A stretch of 34,841 nucleotides of DNA from Sphingobacteriales bacterium (GTDB lineage: Bacteria; Bacteroidota; Bacteroidia; Chitinophagales; Chitinophagaceae): NCBI GenBank assembly GCA_027491165.1, contig JAIXWS010000069.1, positions 1 through 34,841 of the forward strand, written 5' to 3'. A program made the position numbers and the translations under genes. The stretch's first letter is position 1; every line of letters starts with the position of its first letter. Under the pieces are notes generated by a model, which was given only the letters and a program-made list of their open reading frames with translations, was not told the origin of the DNA and ran no database searches. Below, piece by piece: positions 1 to 7,480 of the stretch.

Positions 1-864
1 GAAGGAATGGCTAGCCGTCAATTACGGATATTTAATTTAATGGCTCAAAACGAACAGCCAGTTGTTGGCTCGATTCTTAAACTTCAGGAACAGAGCGATG
101 AGCGGCCTAATACCTATAAAATGCAACGAGTATTGGCTCCCATTGCCGATAAAAATTATAAGCTAGAACAGCCTAAGAAAACAGATTCATTTGATGATTA
201 TGTGCCTACAAAAAAAGTTGTTCAAGTTTCAGAAGTTGTTGAATTTGGTTATGGTGCCGAGCGGCCAAACAATTTAAAAGTAGATTCTTCAGAGCCCCAA
301 GCAGAAACAGTGCAGGCTCCTGTTATTGAAAATACAGTTGTTGAGGATAAGAAGCCTCAAGCAGAAACAGTGCAAGCTCCTGTTATTGAAAATACAGTTG
401 TTGAGGATAAGAAGCCTCAAGCAGAAACAGTGCAGGCTCCTGTTATTGAAAAAACAGTTGTTGAGGATAAGAAACCTCAATTAGAAACAGTTCAGGTGCC
501 TGTTATTGAAAAAAGAATTGTGGAAGAGAAGAAAACCATACCGGCAGAGCCAATGGACGAATTTGCTCTACTTAAAGCACGTTTAGATAAAGCGGTTTAT
601 TCAAAATCCTCTAGAAGTAAAATAAAGGTGGTGAGTAGCGATTCCTCATCTGTACCCATGCCTGCCTTGGTGAAAAAATCTAGTCTTGAAGTACCATCAA
701 AATCTGTAGCTTCGACTGCAGGGCAAGTATTTCATGTGGTCGAAAAGGGAGATACAGGTTTCAGTATTGCGCAGAAATATGGCATTAAAATTAAGCAGCT
801 CAACGAGTGGAACAATCTTAATTTTGAGGGTATCAAAATTGGTCAGAAGCTACGCGTTCGCTAA
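1..864 (+). CDS. LysM-domain cell-wall protein, 5' end missing
   Basis: The frame is already open at base 1 (Glu-Gly before the first Met at 7), so the N-terminus very probably lies outside the window. The first ~30 residues look like the second half of a LysM module (an LRIFN segment followed by PVVGSILKL). A charged linker follows, containing four 20-residue repeats rich in Pro, Val and Glu. A complete LysM domain closes the protein at about 724-861, with the typical start FHVVEKGDTGFSIAQKYG and end GIKIGQKLRVR. LysM modules bind peptidoglycan, so an envelope location is likely. In Bacteroidota such tails often follow a glucosaminidase or peptidase domain, but the catalytic part cannot be seen here. 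glnS follows after 48 bases without a visible promoter, so co-transcription is possible. Confidence 0.85.
   Translation, partial: EGMASRQLRIFNLMAQNEQPVVGSILKLQEQSDERPNTYKMQRVLAPIADKNYKLEQPKKTDSFDDYVPTKKVVQVSEVVEFGYGAERPNNLKVDSSEPQAETVQAPVIENTVVEDKKPQAETVQAPVIENTVVEDKKPQAETVQAPVIEKTVVEDKKPQLETVQVPVIEKRIVEEKKTIPAEPMDEFALLKARLDKAVYSKSSRSKIKVVSSDSSSVPMPALVKKSSLEVPSKSVASTAGQVFHVVEKGDTGFSIAQKYGIKIKQLNEWNNLNFEGIKIGQKLRVR
295..534 (+). repeat. 4 x 60-bp in-frame tandem repeat
   Basis: Units lie at 295-354, 355-414, 415-474 and 475-534. Each encodes a 20-residue unit starting Pro-Gln and ending Lys-Lys (core ETVQAPVIE). Units 1-3 differ at only a few bases; unit 4 is more diverged (LETVQVPVIEK). Near identity at the DNA level suggests recent duplication by slippage or recombination. 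The unit is in frame, so copy-number changes would alter linker length without breaking the protein. Confidence 0.95.
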
Positions 865-912
865 TATTTTAATTTAAAAAGATTCAGTAGATAAGAAGAA
901 AAATATTGTACA

Positions 913-2577
913 ATGAGTGAAGAAAAGTCATTAAATTTTTTAGAGGAAATTATCGAAAAAGATATTGCGGCAGGGGTCAATAATGGTCGCGTGCATACAC
1001 GTTTTCCGCCAGAACCTAATGGATACTTGCATATTGGTCATGCCTCTTCTATTTGCCTCAATTTTGGCCTTGCCCAAAAGTATAAAGGACAGTGTAATCT
1101 TCGATTTGATGATACCAATCCATCAACTGAAGAAACAGAATATGTAGATAGCATAAAGGCCGATATACAATGGCTGGGCTTTGAATGGAGTAATGAATTA
1201 TATGCCTCCGATTACTTCGAAAAATTATATCAATTTGCTGTTCAACTTATCGAAAAAGGCTTGGCTTATGTAGATGATTCCAGTGCCGAACAAATGGCCG
1301 ATCAGAAAGGGGATATTGGCAAAGCGGGCACTGATAGCCCTTTCCGCAGTCGTTCTATTAGCGAAAATATAGAATTGTTTGCCGCTATGCGAGCAGGAAC
1401 ATTTCCTGATGGTGCAAAAGTATTGCGTGCAAAAATTGATATGAGCCATCCCAATTTGTTGCTTCGCGACCCTATTATTTATCGTATCAAGCATGTGCAT
1501 CATCATCGCACCGGCGATGCTTGGTGCATTTATCCGATGTACGATTTTGCACATGGACAAAGCGATAGTATCGAAGAAATTACCCATTCCATCTGTACCT
1601 TAGAATTCATTCATCATCGTCCATTGTACGATTGGTTTATCCAACAATTGGGTATTTTCCCTTCGCATCAATATGAGTTTGCGCGTCGAAGTGTGAGTTA
1701 TATGATTACGAGTAAACGCAAATTGTTGCAACTGGTAAACGAAGGTCATGTTAGTGGTTGGGACGATCCGCGTATGCCCACTATTAGTGGTATGCGTCGT
1801 CGTGGTTACCCTGCAGCAGCGGTACGTCAATTTTGCGATATGATTGGTGTTGCTAAACGCGAAAATCTTGTAGATATTGGTGTTTTGGAGTTTTGCGTTC
1901 GGGAGCAATTGAATAAATCAGCGAATCGTGTGATGGCTGTACTGGATCCAGTAAAAGTTGTTTTAACCAATTACGAAGCAGGAAAATCCGAAGTGCTTAT
2001 TGCCGATAACAACACCGAAAATGAGCAGGCTGGGACAAGAGCAATGACTTTTAGTCGTGAATTGTATATCGAACGTGACGACTTTATGGAAGATGCACCC
2101 AAAAAGTTTTTTAGGCTCGCTCCTGGTTTATCTGTTCGTTTAAAACATGCCTATATCATCACGTGTAACGAAGTCATCAAAGATGAGTCGGGTAATATTA
2201 CAGAACTGCATTGCACTTATAATGTCGACAGTAAAAGTGGCAGCGATACGAGTGGGATACAGGTAAAAGGGGTAATCCATTGGGTGGATGCCGCCACTGC
2301 TGTAAATGCTGAAATAAGAATGTATAATCGTTTGTTTACGGTCGAAGATCCGGCCAATGCCGAAGGTGATTTTAAGGACCATATAAATGCCCATTCAATG
2401 GAGTTAAATGTTCATGCTAAAATTGAAGCTTCATTGTTGAAAGCCCTACCTGGTGAGCAATTTCAGTTTATGCGCAAAGGATATTTTTGTGTGGATAGAG
2501 ATAGTACTGTCGATAAATTAGTGTTCAATCAAACGGTAAGTTTGAAAGATACTTTTGCGAAAGAAATGAAGAAATAA
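913..2577 (+). CDS. glnS: Glutamine--tRNA ligase (GlnRS)
   Basis: Cytoplasmic class I aminoacyl-tRNA synthetase that charges tRNA-Gln with glutamine using ATP. The N-terminal catalytic domain has the GlnRS form of the HIGH signature (PEPNGYLHIGHA, residues about 33-44). The KMSKS-equivalent loop is SKRKL at 267-271. The C-terminal half is the beta-barrel anticodon-binding region. Length is 554 residues, the same as the E. coli enzyme, and PPEPNGYLHIGH separates it from GluRS. Direct GlnRS charging means glutamine need not be made on the tRNA by GatCAB. The ATG at 913 is the natural start, and no TAnnTTTG lies in the 48-base gap, so the gene may be read from the LysM gene promoter. A hairpin follows at 2607-2648. 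Confidence 0.97.
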   Translation: MSEEKSLNFLEEIIEKDIAAGVNNGRVHTRFPPEPNGYLHIGHASSICLNFGLAQKYKGQCNLRFDDTNPSTEETEYVDSIKADIQWLGFEWSNELYASDYFEKLYQFAVQLIEKGLAYVDDSSAEQMADQKGDIGKAGTDSPFRSRSISENIELFAAMRAGTFPDGAKVLRAKIDMSHPNLLLRDPIIYRIKHVHHHRTGDAWCIYPMYDFAHGQSDSIEEITHSICTLEFIHHRPLYDWFIQQLGIFPSHQYEFARRSVSYMITSKRKLLQLVNEGHVSGWDDPRMPTISGMRRRGYPAAAVRQFCDMIGVAKRENLVDIGVLEFCVREQLNKSANRVMAVLDPVKVVLTNYEAGKSEVLIADNNTENEQAGTRAMTFSRELYIERDDFMEDAPKKFFRLAPGLSVRLKHAYIITCNEVIKDESGNITELHCTYNVDSKSGSDTSGIQVKGVIHWVDAATAVNAEIRMYNRLFTVEDPANAEGDFKDHINAHSMELNVHAKIEASLLKALPGEQFQFMRKGYFCVDRDSTVDKLVFNQTVSLKDTFAKEMKK

Positions 2578-2606
2578 GGTCGGATTGCACTATTGCATAC
2601 TATTAT

Positions 2607-2648
2607 AAAAAGGAGTTGTCCATGAACAATGGTTGCTCCTTTCTTTCT
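2607..2648 (+). terminator. Hairpin downstream of glnS
   Basis: AAAGGAG (2609-2615) pairs with CTCCTTT (2636-2642). An inner CCAT/ATGG stem (2620-2623 with 2629-2632) is separated from it by a small internal loop. A T-rich run follows. It lies 30 bases after the glnS stop and before the lipoprotein start, which fits a moderate Rho-independent terminator. Confidence 0.6.
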
Positions 2649-2727
2649 GAAATGGAAGCTTGGAAACACTTTATTCCCAATGATGACTTGTCTTGAAAAT
2701 TTTATTACTCCTTTATTGTTGAAAACA

Positions 2728-3093
2728 ATGAAGAATATATACGTTCTATACTTTGGCTTAATGGTATTTGGCCTTGTTTCTTGTACCAAGAACAGTGTCG
2801 AAGATTGGAAAACAATCAAGAAACTTTATCGAAACTATAAAAACGGTGAGATATCCGAATGTACATTAAACGGTGAAAAGTACTTTGTTGCTGGCCAGAA
2901 TGCTTTCGATGCTGGTGCTTCTATTTATAACAAGGACGGTATCAAGGTAGGGGATTGTAACTACGCTTGGGGAGTGGTAGATTCTTTATGCGGCAAATTC
3001 CAAGCATGTGAAGTTGTGTATCGAGAAGAGCATCATATTTCTGGACAAGCTGCAGTAGATAAATACAATCTTAATAAAGGAATTTTTCGTTAA
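2728..3093 (+). CDS. Small lipoprotein of unknown function
   Basis: A 121-residue product. The start at 2728 is preferred over in-frame codons back to 2629 because it gives a proper lipoprotein signal: Met-Lys-Asn, a hydrophobic run, and the lipobox Leu-Val-Ser-Cys at residues 16-19. The longer version would also begin inside the glnS terminator hairpin. After processing, Cys19 would be lipidated and the protein anchored in the envelope. The mature part has four further cysteines (45, 77, 88, 94), which could form two disulfides in the periplasm. A near-promoter (TTG at 2693, TATTGTTG at 2714-2721) lies just upstream. It converges on rlmH with a 10-base gap. I do not recognise the family. Confidence 0.75.
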   Translation: MKNIYVLYFGLMVFGLVSCTKNSVEDWKTIKKLYRNYKNGEISECTLNGEKYFVAGQNAFDAGASIYNKDGIKVGDCNYAWGVVDSLCGKFQACEVVYREEHHISGQAAVDKYNLNKGIFR

Positions 3094-3103
3094 ATCAAAC
3101 TCC

Positions 3104-3577
3104 TTACATGTGGTGATAGGGGGAATGATTCAAAATGCTAAAGGCCCGATAAACTTGTTCGGCAACAATTAAACGTACCATTTGATGCGGAAATACTAAG
3201 GGAGACAATGACCAGGTTTGTTTGGCTTTTTCTTTTACGGTATCACTCACGCCAAAAGCACCTCCAATCAATATCACCAAGGTTTTGGTACCTTGGTTCA
3301 TGAGGCTTTGAAATTGCTGACTCCATTGCACGGAGTCTAGTTTTTTGCCACGCTCGTCAAGCAAAATAAGGTAATGATTGGCTTGTAGCCTTTTTAAAAT
3401 GAGCTCTTCTTCGATTTGTTTGGTGCGTGCAATATCGGTAGTGAGGTTTTTTTTGGGCACTTGCAAAAGCACTAATTCGATATTGTTCCAAGGTTTTGTT
3501 TTGCCAAAATAATATTGGATTCCTTCTTCAATAAAGGAATCATTCGCCTTACCCAAAGACCATATTTCAATATTCAT
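3104..3577 (-). CDS. rlmH: 23S rRNA (pseudouridine1915-N3)-methyltransferase
   Basis: RlmH (YbeA) is a SPOUT-fold enzyme that methylates N3 of pseudouridine 1915 in helix 69 of 23S rRNA, using S-adenosylmethionine, in assembled 70S ribosomes. The 157-residue length is typical. Diagnostic segments are LILLDERGKKLDS, the SAM-binding VILIGGAFGVS, and the C-terminal block with HQMVRLIVAEQVYRA and the ending SPYHHM. ATG is at 3575-3577. The gene follows the arginase gene on the same strand with only 6 bases between them, so the two are very probably translated from one mRNA. No terminator is visible before the convergent lipoprotein gene. Confidence 0.95.
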   Translation of the reverse strand: MNIEIWSLGKANDSFIEEGIQYYFGKTKPWNNIELVLLQVPKKNLTTDIARTKQIEEELILKRLQANHYLILLDERGKKLDSVQWSQQFQSLMNQGTKTLVILIGGAFGVSDTVKEKAKQTWSLSPLVFPHQMVRLIVAEQVYRAFSILNHSPYHHM

Positions 3578-3583
3578 GCGTAC

Positions 3584-4531
3584 CTAGTTGAGCAATAAAA
3601 TATTGACCGCACGACGAATAATATTAAAGGCTATTTCGGCCATTAGATTTTCTTTGTCTAGGGTAGGATTGACTTCTACAATTTCAACACAGCAGATTTT
3701 ATAATTTTGCATTAAAGCCGCAATTAAATCTTCTGCTTCTCTTTCTTTAAGCCCATTACTCACCGGTGTGCCAGTGCCGCGAGAGATGCTGCTATCAAGG
3801 CTATCTACGTCAAAAGATACATAAATGTCTTCGCACTTACTCAAGTGGGCTAAAGTTTGGCGCACTACGCTTTCTATTCCTTTTCGGCGTACTTCTTGCA
3901 CTGTAACTATTTTGATCCCCAATTTTTTCAGCAGGGCTTCTTCCTCTTTTTCATAATCTCGCAGTGCAATAAAAACTAAATCCTCGGGTAAAATCTTTGG
4001 TTCAATTTTACCCATATTTTTTAGCTTATTCCATATATCCACCGTTTTGGGGTCTGGATTATGCACTTTACATTCCATATTGTCTTGGGCTAGTGCTGTG
4101 GCCAAAGGCATACCATGCATATTGCCTGATGGCGAGGTATAGGGTGTATGCATATCGGCATGTGCGTCTATCCAAATTACCCCCAACTTGCGTTTGGGAT
4201 TGGCCATCTTGATACCTGCTATGGTGCCGCCTGCTGTACTATGGTCGCCAGCAAATACTACTGGGAAAATGCCTGATTTAATGGTTTCACAGACCGCTGT
4301 CGAAACACGTTCGTACATAGTGTGCACACCGTGGATGCGCTTTGCATAAGGAGAAGCCACCGGTTCGTACAACAAGTTGTTCATGTCGGGTACCACTTCC
4401 GAAGGGAAGTTTACAAAGAAATTGCTCATGAAATCGAGCGCTGCAATTTTAATAGCATCAATACCTAGGCTGGCTCCTCGAGTTCCCGCACCTATTTCTG
4501 ATCGTACTTCTATCAATTTTATATTGCGCAT
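3584..4531 (-). CDS. Arginase-family (ureohydrolase) enzyme
   Basis: A 315-residue ureohydrolase with a binuclear manganese site, most likely arginase (arginine to ornithine plus urea). Metal ligands seen: His97 in GDHS, Asp122/His124/Asp126 in DAHAD, and Asp241/Asp243 in SFDVD. The substrate-facing Glu is Glu286 in EVNP. The first motif reads AGDHS instead of the usual GGDHS. Agmatinase or formimidoglutamase are alternatives, but EVNPTLD and overall length favour arginase. It is the upstream partner of rlmH. A near-match promoter (TATTTTTA, 4552-4559, minus) lies inside the T-rich tail of the sucA terminator, so the gene could start its own transcript there. Confidence 0.88.
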   Translation of the reverse strand: MRNIKLIEVRSEIGAGTRGASLGIDAIKIAALDFMSNFFVNFPSEVVPDMNNLLYEPVASPYAKRIHGVHTMYERVSTAVCETIKSGIFPVVFAGDHSTAGGTIAGIKMANPKRKLGVIWIDAHADMHTPYTSPSGNMHGMPLATALAQDNMECKVHNPDPKTVDIWNKLKNMGKIEPKILPEDLVFIALRDYEKEEEALLKKLGIKIVTVQEVRRKGIESVVRQTLAHLSKCEDIYVSFDVDSLDSSISRGTGTPVSNGLKEREAEDLIAALMQNYKICCVEIVEVNPTLDKENLMAEIAFNIIRRAVNILLLN

Positions 4532-4546
4532 TATCTTTTTTGTTTG

Positions 4547-4583
4547 TCTTCTAAAAATAAAGGGTGAAGATTAATTCACCCTT
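4547..4583 (-). terminator. Terminator of sucA
   Basis: A perfect 9-bp stem: AAGGGTGAA (4560-4568) pairs with TTCACCCTT (4575-4583) around a 6-base loop. Read on the minus strand it lies 24 bases after the sucA stop and is followed by a T-rich run (complement of 4552-4559). It separates sucA from the arginase-rlmH pair. Confidence 0.85.
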
Positions 4584-4606
4584 GTGTATGTTCATTACAA
4601 TTTCCT

Positions 4607-7351
4607 TTACAAAGTAAAGGCTTGCTCTATCAAACTGTTTTGCTCCTTACTGTGTACTTTTCCAAATCCTGTCGCTGTTGAAGCACTAGCTTTACGACAG
4701 AGATATTTCATAGGGAATGCTTCAAAATTTGTTTTCAAGAAGCTTGCTGCTCCCATATTTGCAGGTTCTTCTTGTACCCAAAGCCATTCTGCTTTTTTGT
4801 ATTTTTTATTCAGTGCTTCCAATTGTTTTACTGGCAGCGGATAAATCTGCTCTAATCGAACGATAGCAACATCTGTGTTCTTATCTGCCAATTGTTTTTC
4901 ACTAAGGTCAAAATACATTTTACCTGTACACAATACAACGCGTTTTACTTTATCGGCTTTAACAATTGTTGCATCATCAATCACTTCTTGGAATCCTCCT
5001 GTTGCAAATTCTTCTAAAGTTGAGAAAGAACGAACGTGGCGCAAATTTGCTTTGGGCGAAAAGTTGACCATTGGTTTGCGGAATTCCCAGGTTAATTGTC
5101 GGCGTAAGGCATGGAAAAAGTTTGCTGCTGTAGTGATGTTAGTCACCACAATATTATTTTCCGCACTCATTTGCAAGAATCGCTCTGGACGAGCATTGGA
5201 ATGCTCTGGTCCTCCACCCTCATAGCCATGTGGTAATAACATGACCAGGCCATTCATTGCGGCCCATTTTTGTTCGCCACTTGTTAGGTATTGGTCGATT
5301 ATGATTTGCGCGCCATTGGCGAAATCTCCATATTGGGCTTCCCAAACAGTCAATGTATTTGGGTTGGCCATTGCATAGCCATATTCAAAGCCTAGCACTG
5401 CATATTCGCTCAACAATGAATTGTATATGTAGAATTGGGCGTCATCTTTTGCGGCTATTGAAAGTCGGTTGTATTGTTCATTATTTGTTTCGTCATAGAG
5501 TACTGCATGACGATGAGAGAAGGTGCCGCGTTTTACATCTTCGCCACTAAGGCGTACATCTTTACCCTCGGCCAACAGTGTAGCATAGGCCAATAATTCA
5601 CCCGTTGCCCAATCAATTTTCCCTTCGGTTTCAAATAATTTGATTTTATCTTGAAGTAATTTATCAATCTTGCGCTGTGGTTTGAATCCCGCAGGCGCTT
5701 TCATAATGGCGTATAAAATTTGTTGTACCGTTGTAGCATCTACGGCTGTTTTGGGGGAGTGGTCAAAATCGCTATCAATAGCATTACGCAAAGGTTTCCA
5801 TGCTACATCAGGCTCTTGATAGCTGTAAGGTAAGGGGCTTTTTTTAGCAGCATCTAAGCGTGTTTGCATATCGTCCCAAACTGATTTTTCCAATTCTTTG
5901 GCCAGATTTTGCGCTTCAGCATCTGCATTATTCAACAAGAATTCGGCATAGATATCACGGATGTTCTTGTGTTTTTCGATGATGCCATACATGTTGGGCT
6001 GGGTAAATTTGGGTTCATCACCTTCATTATGCCCAAATCTGCGGTAACAAACCATATCAATGAACACGTCATCGTTGTATTTCTGACGATATTCAACTGC
6101 CAATGCGCATGCACGCACAACGGCTTCAGGATCGTCGCCGTTAACATGTAATACAGGTACTTGTACCATTGCAGCAATACTTGTACTGTAATCTGAAGAG
6201 CGAGCATCAACAAAATCTGTGGTAAACCCAATTTGGTTATTGATAACAAAATGAATTGTACCACCATTGTTGTAGCCTTCCAATTTGCTCATTTGTAGCA
6301 ACTCATAAATGATACCTTGCCCTGCTACTGCAGCATCCCCATGGATAAGGATAGGCAATACTTTGGCATATTCATTGTTGTATAAATCGTCAGATTTAGC
6401 GCGTGCAAAACCAGCAACAACAGGGTTTACCGCCTCTAGATGCGAAGGGTTAGGTGCTAATTGCAAACGTATTTTTTTGCCTGAAGGAGTGGTCGCATCC
6501 GTACGAATGCCCAAATGATATTTCACATCGCCACTACCCATGGTAGTATCGGTAGGAATAACTCCTTCAAACTCCGAGAAAATTTGATCATAACTTTTGC
6601 CCATTGTATTGGCCAAAACATTTAAACGACCACGATGTGCCATCCCTATAACTACCTCTTTCACACCAGCTTCGGCAGATTGGTTGATGATGAAGTCTAG
6701 CGCTGGAATGGTGCTTTCTCCACCATCAAGCCCAAAACGTTTTTGCCCGATATATTTCATGTGCAAAAATTTCTCGAAAGTAACCGCTTGGTTTAGTTTT
6801 TCGAGTACACGACGACGGGTGTTTTTATCAATGGGTTCTAGCATCAATTCTTCATAGCGCTTGCGTACCCAGTGTTTTTTCTCACTGTTGTTGATGTAGG
6901 TATATTCAATGCCAATGTGACCAGTGTAGATTTTTTTGAGTTTGGCAATAATTTCTGCAAGGCTTGCATTGGGTAAGCCAATAAAATTTCCTGCAGCAAA
7001 ATGGGTGTTGAGGTCTGCATCGCTCAGGTTAAAGTCATTCAAGTCTAACTCTGCGCGTCGGTTTTTACGGGGGCGGATGGGGTTAGTGTCGGACAATAAA
7101 TGACCACGGCTGCGGTAGCCATATATAAGTTTGAATACAGAGAATTCTTTGGTCAACTGCTCATTACTGGCTATGGGGGCCTCATTGCTATGGGGCGTTT
7201 TCGTTCCGTTTAATCTGCCTGAAGCATAATCAAATCCTTCAAAAAACTTTTTCCATTCGGGATCTGCTTCTGTAGGATTTTTAAGGTATTCATTATAAAG
7301 CGCCTCGATATAAGATGGGTGCGAACTGTTGAGGTAGGAAAAATCTTGCAT
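4607..7351 (-). CDS. sucA: 2-oxoglutarate dehydrogenase E1 component
   Basis: Thiamine-diphosphate E1 subunit of the 2-oxoglutarate dehydrogenase complex. It decarboxylates 2-oxoglutarate and hands succinyl to the lipoyl group of E2, in the TCA cycle. The 914-residue length is right. The N-terminal E2-docking-type segment is present (YIEALYNEYL, residues 14-23). Catalytic-core motifs are GMAHRGRL (236-243), HGDAAVAGQG (337-346) and NNQIGFTT (371-378), then RRFGHNEGDEP, WEAQYGDFANGAQ and GYEGGGPEHSNARPERF. ATG is at 7349-7351, with a TATCTTTG promoter element 68 bases upstream. The usual partner sucB does not follow: a strong terminator and then arginase do. Confidence 0.97.
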   Translation of the reverse strand: MQDFSYLNSSHPSYIEALYNEYLKNPTEADPEWKKFFEGFDYASGRLNGTKTPHSNEAPIASNEQLTKEFSVFKLIYGYRSRGHLLSDTNPIRPRKNRRAELDLNDFNLSDADLNTHFAAGNFIGLPNASLAEIIAKLKKIYTGHIGIEYTYINNSEKKHWVRKRYEELMLEPIDKNTRRRVLEKLNQAVTFEKFLHMKYIGQKRFGLDGGESTIPALDFIINQSAEAGVKEVVIGMAHRGRLNVLANTMGKSYDQIFSEFEGVIPTDTTMGSGDVKYHLGIRTDATTPSGKKIRLQLAPNPSHLEAVNPVVAGFARAKSDDLYNNEYAKVLPILIHGDAAVAGQGIIYELLQMSKLEGYNNGGTIHFVINNQIGFTTDFVDARSSDYSTSIAAMVQVPVLHVNGDDPEAVVRACALAVEYRQKYNDDVFIDMVCYRRFGHNEGDEPKFTQPNMYGIIEKHKNIRDIYAEFLLNNADAEAQNLAKELEKSVWDDMQTRLDAAKKSPLPYSYQEPDVAWKPLRNAIDSDFDHSPKTAVDATTVQQILYAIMKAPAGFKPQRKIDKLLQDKIKLFETEGKIDWATGELLAYATLLAEGKDVRLSGEDVKRGTFSHRHAVLYDETNNEQYNRLSIAAKDDAQFYIYNSLLSEYAVLGFEYGYAMANPNTLTVWEAQYGDFANGAQIIIDQYLTSGEQKWAAMNGLVMLLPHGYEGGGPEHSNARPERFLQMSAENNIVVTNITTAANFFHALRRQLTWEFRKPMVNFSPKANLRHVRSFSTLEEFATGGFQEVIDDATIVKADKVKRVVLCTGKMYFDLSEKQLADKNTDVAIVRLEQIYPLPVKQLEALNKKYKKAEWLWVQEEPANMGAASFLKTNFEAFPMKYLCRKASASTATGFGKVHSKEQNSLIEQAFTL

Positions 7352-7418
7352 TGCTGTTTAAGAAATCAAAATTTGTGGTTGAAAAAATATAAAAACGCCT
7401 TTAAATAAAGGTATCGAG

Positions 7419-7426
7419 CAAAGATA
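7419..7426 (-). promoter_or_regulatory. sucA promoter -7 element
   Basis: TATCTTTG on the minus strand, an exact match to the Bacteroidota TAnnTTTG consensus. It predicts a leader of about 60 bases. No clear TTTG is seen at the -33 position. Confidence 0.6.
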
Positions 7427-7480
7427 ATCAAGTAAATAATAAAATGTTGTTGAAAAATGAATGTCCCTAGCTTTTTGTCT

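Noticed and set aside
289-480. Repetitive open frame on the minus strand inside the LysM gene
   Set aside because: It is only the complement of the tandem repeat; an open frame in one unit is open in all. No promoter or start context.
295-534. Direct repeats as a possible CRISPR array
   Set aside because: The units abut without spacers, are 60 bp long, and are in frame within a protein gene.
1225-1587. 120-codon open frame antisense to glnS
   Set aside because: Lies wholly inside the conserved GlnRS catalytic domain, with no promoter element.
2629-2727. Longer N-terminus for the small lipoprotein
   Set aside because: Would begin in the glnS terminator hairpin and bury the lipoprotein signal 33 residues inside.
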